From NCBI GenBank assembly GCA_030762895.1, contig CM061069.1:85817548-85881547 (forward strand): a stretch of 64,000 nt of DNA. The letters are read 5' to 3'. The first letter of the stretch is position 1, and every line of letters begins with the position of its first letter. This document shows positions 34,857-45,561 of the stretch, one piece after another. Below the pieces are notes generated by a model. The model was not told where the DNA came from, made no database searches, and was given only the letters and a program-made list of their open reading frames with translations. The position numbers and the translations under genes were made by a program. The DNA comes from Sophora flavescens. Its lineage: Eukaryota; Streptophyta; Magnoliopsida; Fabales; Fabaceae.

Positions 34857-36655
34857 GGAGAGGGAGATTCAAGTTTCTGACGGAAGGGTAGATGCTTATT
34901 GGTGGTTGATCAAGTTGGATCATTATTTTGTGGACAACGGCTGGTTCCATGAAGAGATGAAGAAAATGTGTGTGACTATGTTTGCATTGAGAGGAAAAGC
35001 TTTCATATGGTAGTCTTCTTGGACTTTTGAAATGGACATGATCAAGAAATTCATACCAGATCTGTAGGCTTGTCTTCAAGTTTTAGAAGATGAGGAGCAA
35101 GAGAACAAGGGTAGATAGGTGAATTAAGAGGTGAAAACAGCAATCAGTAATGACCAAGAGTTGGAGAAGCTGCAGGTTAAGTATGTAGAGGAAATAGAGC
35201 TTGGAAGTCGAAGTTGCTGCATGAGACGCCGCCCCCGCATGAGCCTCCTCCTAAATCGCCGGATCCATGTCAATTTACAAAGTGCTCCATGATTGTGGAG
35301 TTCAGGATTTTTGGAATACCCACCAAGCTTCCACGACCCAAGACTCCGAAACCACTTAAGCCACCTTAAGATCCGAAGTCGGAGCCACTTCCTGAGCCGC
35401 CGCCAAAGTCTCCTGTGCCGTTGCCAACTCCGCCTGAACCACCAGAAATACGATGCCGGTTATCATGGAGATGGGCGGATTGTCATAAGGGCACCATCGC
35501 CAAAGACCCAAGATCCACCGCCGGAAACACCGGTGCCGCGGTAGCCATTGGGGGCTGTCCAGATATGAGGTTGTAGCCGTTGGTGAAGGTTGAGGTTGTT
35601 GGGTTCAAAAATGGAGATAGAAGGAAGGAGATAGGGGCAGAAAAGGAAATCCAAAAAATGGGTCAGTTTCTTAACCTAATGGGCCAAGCCCAGGTCAACA
35701 TGAATGGAGATAAGAGAAATTATTGTGTAAACTTAGTGGGTCAAACCCTGCTCAGGGTAAGAACAAAATGGGTTTTAAAACAACAGAATGTGGGCCCAAA
35801 TTCACAGCTTCTCAATGGGCCTACTTCAGGAATTAAAGAAAGATTTCATTCAGATATCCTTCTCACTACTCTTTCTGCATCCTTCCACCGTGCTTTGTTT
35901 GTCTCTCTTCTCTTCCAGCAATAAAACCTTTTTCACAACTGTTAATGGCAAAGAATATGGGAATTCTTGCTATTGACATCTACTGCCCTCCCACTTGTGT
36001 TCATCATGAAGCACTAGAGGCTCATAATGGTTCCATGAAAGGAAATATATCATTTGACTTGGACAAGATGGCATGGCATTCTGTACCAAGGTAAAAGTTG
36101 TCATCTCCATGAGTTTGACTGTAGTTACTACCCTTCTTGAGAAGTATAAGATTGATCCTAAACAAATTTGTCTTCTAGAAGTAGGTAGTGAGACTGTGAG
36201 AGACAAAAGCAAATCCATCAAGACATTCCTGATGCAGAATTTTGAGAAACATGGAAATACTGATATTGAGGGTGCTAATGCATGCTATGGAGGAACTATT
36301 TCTTTGTTCAATTGTGTCAATTGGCTGGAGAGAAATTCATGGGAAAGATGCTATGGACTTGTTTATGCCTTGACGTGTGCAATCTATCTTTGAAGGACTC
36401 GCTCAATCTTTTGATTTGTGCACATCCACTATAAAGCTGAGGAATGCACTTGTTTTTGTATATTTTCCCTTCACAAACATGCACGCTGCAGATCAAGAAT
36501 GAATTGGAGAATTTAAGGCTAGGAGGTAATACCTCAAAGGTTGTGAAAGTTGAGATTATCACAAGAAAGAATCACGACAAGAGGAAAGATGTAAGGGGTA
36601 TAACAAGAGTAGCACAAGACATTGGGATAGTCCATAATAGCAGCACAACCCCCCT
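34857..36655 (+). mobile_element. Gag-HMGS composite, copy 1
   Basis: The first part encodes a degenerate gag-like segment (DAYWWLIKLDHYFVDNGW, MFALRGKAFIW, MDMIKKFIPDL) with several stops, then a Glu-rich linker (DQELEKLQVKYVEEIE) and a Pro-rich region with many PPE and SPVP words. From about 35.65 kb comes GQFLNLMGQAQVNMNG and at 35945 an intronless 5' piece of HMG-CoA synthase; after it, about 250 bases of unknown origin (TCTLQI..ENLRLGG..KVVKVEI). The same order recurs at 50463-52331 (+) and, inverted, at 53320-52332 (-). It is a transduplicate: a mobile sequence that picked up part of a host transcript. Confidence 0.75.
35945..36400 (+). pseudogene. HMGS: Captured HMG-CoA synthase fragment, copy 1
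   Basis: HMG-CoA synthase condenses acetyl-CoA with acetoacetyl-CoA in the cytosolic mevalonate pathway. The fragment starts at the family's N-terminus (MAKNMGILAIDIYCPPTCV) and runs to about residue 150 (CVNWLERNSW..CYGLV). It keeps the LEVGSET segment with the general-base Glu and the NACYGGT segment with the catalytic Cys. Compared with the usual EGVDSTNACYGG, three residues before NACYGG are missing. A frameshift near 36060 and loss of the C-terminal two thirds make it non-functional. No intron interrupts about 140 codons, which suggests an RNA origin; exon boundaries were not checked. Confidence 0.85.
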
Positions 36656-36689
36656 CATTTCTTCTTATTTGATCCAGGTGGAACAAATG

Positions 36690-37001
36690 TAGAAATTGAG
36701 GGGGTAGTGCGGCTATTATGGACTATCCCAATGTCTTGTGCTGCTCTTGTTATACCCCTTCCATCTTTCCTCTTGTCATGATTATTTTTTGTGATAATCT
36801 CAACTTTCACTACCTTTAAGGTATGACCTCCTAGCCTTAAGTTCTCTACTTTAGTATTGATCTGTAGCGTGCATGTTTGTGAGGGCAAAATCATACATAA
36901 ACCAAGTGCATTCCTCAGCTTTATAGTGGATGTGCACAAATCAAAAGATTGAGCAGGTCCTTCGGCATAGATTGCACTGTCAGTGCAGACAACAAGTCCA
37001 T
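36690..37001 (-). mobile_element. Inverted tail of the gag-HMGS composite (copy 2, truncated)
   Basis: Read on the minus strand, it repeats the end of copy 1: GLVVCTDSAIYAEGPAQ (HMGS residues near 150-165), then SFDLCTSTIKLRNA and ENLRLGGHTLKVVKVEI. It faces copy 1 across a spacer of about 35 bases, making a palindrome with arms of about 300 bases. It stops sharply at 37001 (ACAAGTCCAT), where LINE-d begins without a visible target duplication. Confidence 0.75.
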
Positions 37002-37954
37002 TCGTAACTTTTGTGAGTACTGTCAAACCATTGGCCATTCTTTGGAAAGATGCAGTAAGAAATATGCTAATCTGGTTTCCAAGAACCAGTGTCTTCCCAA
37101 AAAAGGTAACCCTTCAGTGGTCCAAATGTATGTTCCTAAAGTTGTTAAGAAACCTACTATTGAAATTCCTGACAGCAATCATTCTATTCGTAATAAAGAG
37201 AACAATTTGGATCAGGAATTTGTTAATAATGGTCTTGACAAAAATGGCACTTCTATTGATCAGAATGGGGATGTGTCACCTGTGAATGTCCCTGCAGTTG
37301 CTTTACAAAATGATGATATCATTGTTGACGAGGTTGATCCAGAGGCAAGTAGGGGGGATTTTCTTCCTAATGAAGTTCCCTATGTGGTGGAAGTAATTTC
37401 AGAGACTGACAGATTAACACATGCTCCGATTAATAATCAGACAAGCAATCAATCTCCTGAAGGCAGCAACCATACCCAACCATCTTTAGGAGCTAATTCT
37501 CCTATAAAAGGAATTATACAAGGCCAAAACTCTGGTGCTAATGTGTTTCCTATCAGACAAGGACAGAGATAATATTGCTATGGCTGACTCTCAATCTAGC
37601 AATTCTAATACTGGCAGAGATAATATTGCTATGGGAAGAAGTACTATTCCAGTGTCTCCTATCTTTAACGTCAATAATCATAATGTTCTAGCAGAGATGA
37701 GAATTGTTAATCCTCTATGGAGTCGGCAGGATGATGATGATGATTTAGAGGAGCCAACCCCTCCTTCTCATGCAGCCAACCCTTCTAAATATCCGGTGGA
37801 TGTGCCAGTTATGCTTAAATCTGATCCTCAGGCAGAATTCACTCCTGTGGTCTCAAGATCTAAGAAGAAGAAGCTTAGACAAAAAGCTGCAAAGGCAGCT
37901 AGAGCTGAGAGAAATGTAGTCCTTTCTAAGGGTGGTCCTAGACTATATACTTAA
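37002..37954 (+). pseudogene. LINE-d ORF1, C-terminal part
   Basis: It opens at FCEYCQTIGHSLERC, a complete CCHC knuckle (C-x2-C-x4-H-x4-C), followed by a Lys-rich stretch, an Asn/Ser/Asp-rich linker and PYVVEVISETDRL, which LINE-a ORF1 shares. A frameshift near 37560 moves the frame; there a 20-base segment around AGATAATATTGCTATGG is duplicated at a spacing of about 53 bases. The last part ends in a basic SRSKKKKLRQKAAKAARAER tail. Its stop codon overlaps the ORF2 start. Confidence 0.82.
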
Positions 37955-40900
37955 TGAAGATATTTTATTGGAATTGTAGAGGTTTTGGCAACTCTAGTAC
38001 TAGAACTGCCTTTAAAAATCCTTGTGTTTCTTGCAAGCCTGATTTTGTTTTCTTATCCGGGCCATGGATTGATATTTCTCAGGTTCCTCCCTCATTTTGG
38101 AGTCTTTTAAATCTGAAAGTTTTTTGCTTTAATGATAGGGACAGTCTTTTACCTAATCTGTGGGGGGTTATGTTATATCCACCTTAACCCTTCTATTATA
38201 GCTATATCCTCCCAGCATTGTTCCTTTTCTTTTTGTGAAGATGGAAAGTCTTATTTTGTCTTTATTGTGTATGCCAACACTTCTCATTTGTTGAGAAGAA
38301 ATTTGTGGAGGGATTTGTCTAACTTGCAAGTTGCTAATCCGGGTCCCTGGTGCATCTTAGGTGACTTCAACTGTGTTTTAGGAGCTCATGAGGTTAGAAG
38401 CTCAACTTTGCCTCTTCATGCTGCTTATGATGATTTTAGATATTTTTTAGATGCTTGCAATCTAGTTCACATGGATGCTAGGGGAGCCTTTTATACTTGG
38501 AGCAATAGGAGAAGAGGATCTTCCCTCACTGAAAGAAGACTTGACAGAAGTCTTTGTAATGGTGATTGGTTAGATTCTTGGAACTCCACTTCCTGTTGCA
38601 CTTTGGTGAGAAGTTGCTTAGATAACTTTCAATTGTTCTTGACCTCAAATAAGGTGGTTCACACTTTTCCATCTTCCTTCAAATTCCACAAAATGTGGAT
38701 TGGTCACCCTGATTTGATTAGATTGTTTAAAGAAATTTGGGGCAAGTCTATCATTGGTTGTCCTATGTATGTTCTGTCTCATAAGATGAAAGCCCTACAG
38801 CTTGAATTGAAATCATGGAACAAGCTAGTTTTTTGGAAATGTGCATCTTATAGTGGATTCTGCAAAATTGGCTCTTGACAATATTCAACAATAAGTGGAT
38901 AGAGATGGTGTCAATGATGATTTATTGGAGCAAGTGGTTTTGGCTCAAACAGAACTTGCTCAAGCTCTTAATGTTGAAGAGGAATTGTGGAGAGAAAAGT
39001 CTAGGATAAAGTGGATCTATGAAGGTGATAGAAACACAGCCTTCTTTCATAGGCTAACTAAGGGGAGGCAAGCTTCTAAATCCATGAATGCTTTCAAGCA
39101 AGGTAATGATATAATTGATAATCCTAGGGAAATTGCTCAGCATGCCATAAACTACTTTGAGAATCTATATGTTGTCCCAAATAACTGTCTTCAAAATTAT
39201 CTCATCAACGAGTTGTCCTCGTCATATTCTGACATTGGACAATGATTTATTGACTGTCGACCTTCTAATGAGGAAATCAAGAAAGTAGTTTTTGCAATGA
39301 ACAAGTGAGAGTGCTCCTAGGTCAGATGGCTTTGGTGGTTGCTTTTATCAAACTTTTTGGGACATATTTGGGCGGGATGTCTACGTAATTGATCGATTAA
39401 TTCTTCTCCCAAGGGTGGCTTATGCCTAACCTGAATTCAAATGTAGTAGTGCTAATTCCTAAAGTTCCTAATGCTGATAAAATTGAGGAGTTTAGGCCTA
39501 TTACCCTAGCCAATTTTCAGTTCAAAATCATTACCAAGATGCTAGCAGATAGGCTAGCCATAATTGCTCCAAAGATTCTGTCTCAGCAGCAAAGAGGTTT
39601 TGTCCAAGGCAGAAATTTAAAAGATTTTTCTTCAGAGGCATCTAATTTGATGGACTATAAGTCTTTTGGTGGGAATGTAGCTATGAAATTGGACATTAGA
39701 AAGGCTTTTGACACCTTGGATTGGTCATTTCTTATCTCTGTCCTTCAGGCTTTTGGCTTTAACAATATTTTTTTGCAATTGGATCAAAGTGAGTTTGCAA
39801 TCTGCCAAGCCTTCTCTTTTGTTTAATGGAAAGTTAGACAGATATTTTACTTGTAAAAGGGGGGTCAGGCAGGGTGATCCCCTCTCCCTTTTACTGTTTT
39901 GCCTTGCTGAGGATGTTCTTAGTAGAGGCATCTCCTATCTAGTGAATTATGGTCAGGTCAAACCTCTTTGTTGGCCCTATGAATCTGATCTGCCCGAGTC
40001 ATCTGATGTATGTTGATGATGTGATTATCTTTTGTAAAGGTGATAATAAAAAGTCTTGAAGCCTTGATGAAGCTTTTTGAAGAATATGGAGAAGCTTCAG
40101 GGCAATTCTTGAATCCTAGAAAATGTAGGTTCTATTCTGGTGACATTTCTTCAGTCAAGTCTGTGAGAATCTCAAACATACTTGGTTTTCAGCTGGATCT
40201 CTCCCTTTGAACTACCTTGGAGTGCCTATTTTCAATGGCAAGCCAAAGAAATTCCATCTCAAGCCAATAACTGACAGGATCATTGCCAAATTGGCTTCTT
40301 GGAAGGGTTGCTTGCTCTCCATCATGGGAAGAATTGAGCTTGTGAAGTCTGTGATAAAAAGCATGCTGCTATACAGCTTCCAAATTTATCAATGCCCTGC
40401 TGGTCTTGTTAAGTATATGGACTCTTGCATCAAAAATTTTGTTTGGTTTGGGGACCCTAATGTGAGGAAAATTTGCACTGTGACTTGGAAAAAAATAAGC
40501 AGACCAGTAGTGGAAGGAGGCTTAGGGTTAAGATCTTTGAAATCCTTAAACAAAGCTGCCTTACTTAAGCTTTCTTTTGGTATGATGGCCTCATCTGCTG
40601 AGTGGGTTGTTTCCTACAGAAAAAGGTTCCAACTGAGGTTTAATTCTGCAGTTAGATTTGTGAAATCTTCCATTTGACCAGGAATTAAGATCAATCTTCA
40701 ATTAGTTCATAGTAACTCTTCTTGGTAAATTGGTAATAATAGCAAAGTGAACTTCTAGCTTGACAGATGGCTTTCACAGCCATTAGTTGATTGTATGGAG
40801 ATTCCATCTCACTTGCATCAGTCCTTTATTGCTTCAGTTTCAGATTTTATTCATGATAGAAGTTGGCAAATCCCTGTTGAAATTTTGACCAATTTTCCTG

Positions 40901-42078
40901 GCATTATAAATGAGCTAGCTCAAATTGATATTCCTCTATTTGAATGTTCCGATTTTCTTGTCTGGCAAGGTTCCCCCAATGGTGAGCTTTCTCTAAAATC
41001 TGTTTTCCTTCACTTCAACCCGGCTCATAATCATTCTAGTTGGGCAAATGTTATTTGGAGAAAGACAATTCCACCTTTTAAATCTTTCTTAACATGGAGA
41101 TTGATTCATTAGAAGCTGCCAACAGAATATCAGTTGATGAAAAGGGGCTGTACTTCAGTGTCTATTTGCAGTCTTTGTTACTCAGCTGTAGAATATGCAG
41201 ATTACTTGTTTTTCAGCTGTCAATTTGCTAGAAATCTGTGGTTTTGGTTCAGCTCTTCTATCAATATGCAGATTGACCATAGTAGTATTCTTTCTGCCAT
41301 AGATTTCTGCAGCAGGCAATGAAGCCCTCAGGTGCTTAATGTTTTAATTGTTGCCATCATCAACATTATATGGATAATCTAGACTGCAACGAACATGTTG
41401 AAATTTGATAACAAAAAAATGTCCTTGAAGAATGCCATTAGTCATCTGAAAGCAAATATTGCTATTTCTGGTAATCTGTTTAGCAGCTCTATGTCTAATT
41501 ACATTGATGATTTTCAGATTCTCATAGCTTTTGAAGTTGCAGGTCACCCTAGGAAGGCTCCTAATATCATTGAAGTGGTCTGGTATCCTCCCCCTTGCAA
41601 CTGGATTATAGTCAATACTGATGGGGCAGCTAAGTGCTCCCCTGGCCATGCTGGTGGGGGGACTATTTTTAGAGATAAGAGTGGGGCTGTCCTTGGGAGT
41701 TTTACAGAATAATCTGGCATCACTGATTCTTTCTCTGCTGAGCTCCTTGCAGCCATGTCTGCCATCTATGTGACTGTTGAGAGAGGTTGGAAGAGGCTTT
41801 GGATGGAGTGTGACTCCTCTATGGTGGTGCAAGCTTATTCAAACCCACAAATTATTCCTTGAAAGTTTAAAACAAAATGGAAAAATTGTGTCTTAATGTC
41901 TTTAAGTCTAAATTTTAAGATTTCCCATGTTGATAGGGAGGGTAACCATTGTGCAGACAAGTTAGCTAATTTTGGAACTATTTCAAAATGCTATACTTGG
42001 TTGAATACAATTCCTTGTTTCATTAGGCATGAATTTTTCTATAATAGGTGGGGTTTACCAAATTTTAGATTTAAGTAA
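37954..42078 (+). pseudogene. LINE-d ORF2: endonuclease, reverse transcriptase, RNase H (decayed)
   Basis: The ATG at 37954-37956 overlaps the TAA of ORF1 by one base. Motifs in order: MKIFYWNCRGFGN, GPWCILGDFNCVLGAHE (endonuclease), TWSNRRRGSSLTERRLDR, FEEFRPITLANFQFK-like segment at 39480 (EEFRPITLANFQFK), KLDIRKAFDTLDW, RGVRQGDPLS, a YVDD active site at 40009-40020, NYLGVPIFNGKPK, a zf-RVT block (CSLCYSAVEY), and RNase H (NTDGAAKCSPGHAGGG, WMECDSSMVVQAY, GNHCADKLANFG). At least eight frameshifts or stops are present. YVDD here against YADD in LINE-a is a normal variant of the catalytic box. Confidence 0.92.
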
Positions 42079-42187
42079 CTTCTCCAAGGGTTTGGTTTAT
42101 GTCGCCCCTTGTTTCTTTGTATTTGTTCATTTCTTAATTATTAATAAATTTTAGGTGTGCTGTAGATGATTGGTAGTGACTTTGGTG

Positions 42188-42200
42188 CCAACCTAGTTGG
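42188..42200 (+). other. Conserved stem-loop in LINE-d 3' UTR
   Basis: CCAAC-CTA-GTTGG, a perfect 5-bp stem with a 3-nt loop, lies about 45 nt before the A-tract, at the same position as in LINE-a and in the LINE tail near 48.1 kb. Confidence 0.5.
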
Positions 42201-42257
42201 GATGACTGCCATTACAGTGATGTTTTTGCATGCCTAGTTTGCTTTTAAAAAAAATAT

Positions 42258-43058
42258 GACTTCTATATTCATCACCCAAGAGTTTGAAAAATTTAGAGAT
42301 CTCTAGCCTATTTTTCTTGACATGGCCGAACCTAGATCTCAAGTGGGTTAGACGGATTTTCTTCATTTTTAACTTGTTTTCTTGTTGATGGTTCATGGCT
42401 AGGTTTTGTTGGTTCAAACCTTGAGCTATAGGTGAACATCATCATCTTCTTACTTGAGTTTCAAGTGATCACCAAAGGTATGGGGGAGATTGCCAACATC
42501 CTACCTTAGGGTAGATGTGTTGATGGTTTATTAGTGTTTAAGTGGTCTTGTAATTCCTAAGTATAAATTTGTATATTTATTTGCATATGTGTGTGATCCT
42601 CTTGGAGGATTTGGTTTGATATATGTTGGTTGTGATATATGTGGTTTTGGTGTTATTAATCTTTAATTGGAACCTTGGTTAATGATTTATTGTTTTGTGA
42701 AACAAAAATGCCTAACATGATGAACTAAGGCCATTTGGCCATGAAGAGTTTAATTGGTTCCATGATGTTTTAAATTGTTTGAATAATTTTTATGAGGGTT
42801 GCATGATCATACAAGAATATAGAAATTGGTTTGAATTGATTTGGATGTGTATATTGAAAGATATGATTTTATGAGTCCTTAGGGACTAAAATGCAATGTC
42901 TGAGAATTTTAGTGGCTGCACTGAAATTCATGTTCTGGTGTGTTAAGATTGTAGTCCTTGATGAGGCAAAACCATAGAACTTGGTTTGGTGTTAATTGGA
43001 TGAATACATAAAAAGTTACATGTTTTTTTTGTTGTAAAAAATGACCTTTTTGCAATTA
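42258..43058 (+). mobile_element. LTR-A3: internal fragment of a long LTR
   Basis: The stretch from TATGACTTCTATATTCATCA to TTTTTGCAATTATTG aligns by eye with 9115-9912 of LTR-A1 and with the matching part of LTR-A2, including GGTATGGGGGAGATTGCC and GTCCTTAGGGACTAAAATGC. It begins directly after the LINE-d A-tract and switches at 43058 into LTR-B sequence. Confidence 0.7.
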
Positions 43059-45561
43059 TTGCTTTTGCTTTAAAACCATCTTCTTTCAAGTTCTACTCAT
43101 CTTCATCACCATCATCAACACTTGCATGTTGAAAAAGGCTTTCCCATGACCTATTTTGAAGGGTGGCCGAAACCCTAAGGGAGGAAAGGTTGATGGTTTT
43201 GCAAAAATTTCTACATGCATGTTAATTATTTATGCTATATGTGTTCATGGTTCCAACTCATGGTCTTAGAAGAAAAATCCTTTTTACATGAAAATGATTT
43301 CTATCAACTCGTACTCATTTTCACTTTCATTTTCATGTCTTGCATGTGTTCAAAAAGTTATCCTCTCTATGATCATGGGGTAGCCAAAAACACCAAGAGG
43401 GAAAAAAGGAGAGCTTTTGATGAAAATCCCACATGCATGGCTTAAGGAATTTGATTTAAGTATTTTTCAAATTATGTAATTGTTAACAATATGTATTCCT
43501 TCCTTGTTGTGATTCTATGGCTAAAACTCTAAAATATTTTAGTTAGTGAAGCGTAACTTTTGATCATTGGAAGGATGCATGTTTAATGAGACTATAAACT
43601 TTGCTTGAGTGAAGGAATGTTTACTTTGAAAAATTTTAATGTTCCTAACCCTTGTATTTTAAAGGGGCCGAAACTCACTTGATGAATTGATGAGGCTTGT
43701 TCAATTTTTTTCTAAGTAAAAGGATGTTTAGAACACTATAGTATTTACATCCATGAAATTAGATTGGTGAAAAATCATATTTTTCCACCATTTCTTGTGG
43801 AGGTCGAAACCTATGGTTGATGAGGCTAGGGTTTGAAATTTTATTTTTCAAGTTTTAAATTCTATTTTACCTATTTGATACTTCTTAGTCTAAATCCAAA
43901 AGCTTGTAGAAATTAAAATTTTCTAGCCTATTTTATAGAGCATGACTGAAAGCCAGAGGGACATTATTATTATGCTGACTATATGTTACCTATGTTTGCT
44001 TAATGATGATTGTTTTTTTTTGGATGAATATGATGAGTTTTTATGTGACCTATATGCATTATGTGTTTTCTTGATTTGTACAAAGTTTATGATTATATAA
44101 ATGTGTTAGCGTAATGATATGTTTGTTCAAGTTGTTGCATTGAAAGTCTAACCTTGGGTTAGAGCTCAATTAAATAAATTAAGATAAAAGTCTTAATAGA
44201 AATTGTGGAGGAAGCTATAAATAAATAATTTTATTTGAAAATAATTTTGATTTAAAAGAGAAGAAAGATAAAATCATATTTTAGATTTATTTTGTAATAT
44301 TAGAAATTTTATGAAAAAGGGCAATATTTTCCTTTGATGAGAAGTAGAATTTTTGGAAATAATTTAACAAGTAAAAAGAGACTTCTAAAATTAATTTCTT
44401 AAATTAGAAGAAATTCTTTTTAAAAGAAAAGTTAATATGATTTAGTTGAAAAAGAATGAATTTGTTTATTATCAACGTGATTTTTGAAAATGAATTTCAA
44501 AAAGTTGTACTAAAGACTTTACTGAAAACAATATTCCAATAACATGGATAAGTTATGGAAATTTTGGTTTTTGTTTTGTTTTTCACTGAACAAAAAATAA
44601 CGTTGAAAAGTGGACCTCGTAACCGGGACGTCGGGCTACTAGTGTTAATAAACACGCTGATCTATGATCTGTGTCACGTTGTTGTGGACTGTGTGTCCTA
44701 TATACGTTGGTGTGGACTGTGTGTCCTACATACGTTATACAAACATGGTAAAAGAAGTATAGTTGAAAAGTTAATTTTTCAATGACCACAATGTCTAAAA
44801 CTGATGCATCGGTTTAAGACTCTTGTGTTTGGACACTCAGACTCAAATGTCTTGAGTCTACAAACTTTAATACATTGAAAAATTATGGAGGTCGTGAGCC
44901 TTTGAGCTTCGACAAGGAAAGAATTATACAAAAAGAAAATCTGCGATAATAAAATGTTTTTCAAGCATTTGGTAGACGTGCCCAAAGTTGTTTTGCGTGA
45001 ATACCTTGAAGGTCATGGTATATCATGCTACATTGTATCATTGTGCCTTGACGGACAATGAAATCCATATGCCTTAATTTATTACTATGCCTTGAGTTGG
45101 ATAGTATGCTATGAAAATCCACGCACGTTGCACACTATGCCAAGAGTTTTAGGCGGTGTAGTGGAATAAAATGTTGTGCATTTTATTGCAAAATTTCGGG
45201 CCTGATCAGCTCATTTTAAACAATTTGAAATTGGGGTCTCCAGAGATTAGGATAGAAGTTGAATTATAGAAGTGCCATGATTTTCAAAAAGCGATAATTA
45301 TCTCTTTCTATGTACTGTTTAAAATGGTATCTTGTTAATTGTATATGTTGTTTTGTATGTTTTAGGTTCATATAGTTGTCATAATTATCCATATATTGGT
45401 ATCTTACCCTTGCATTTTCCTTCATGTATATATGTATGTATCCTATTACGTTGAGACTAGATGGATCCACCCCTGCCTCTCGTGCACTCCCCGGTGCGGG
45501 CGATCATGTTTGAGGATGTTGAAAACCCTGGGACTTGGGTGATTCATCTGGAGAATCACAC

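Larger units (their letters stand above)
37002..42254 (+). mobile_element. LINE-d: L1-type element, 5'-truncated
   Basis: The element starts within ORF1 at the zinc knuckle and ends in an A-tract at 42246-42254 after a 3' UTR like that of LINE-a. ORF1 and ORF2 are better preserved than in LINE-a but still carry stops and frameshifts. No target duplication is seen: the left flank is the HMGS composite and the right flank is the middle of an LTR-A copy. Confidence 0.9.

Noticed and set aside
35945..36400. A functional HMG-CoA synthase gene
   Set aside because: Only about the first third of the enzyme is present, with frameshifts and a deletion before the catalytic Cys, and it sits inside repeated composite sequence.
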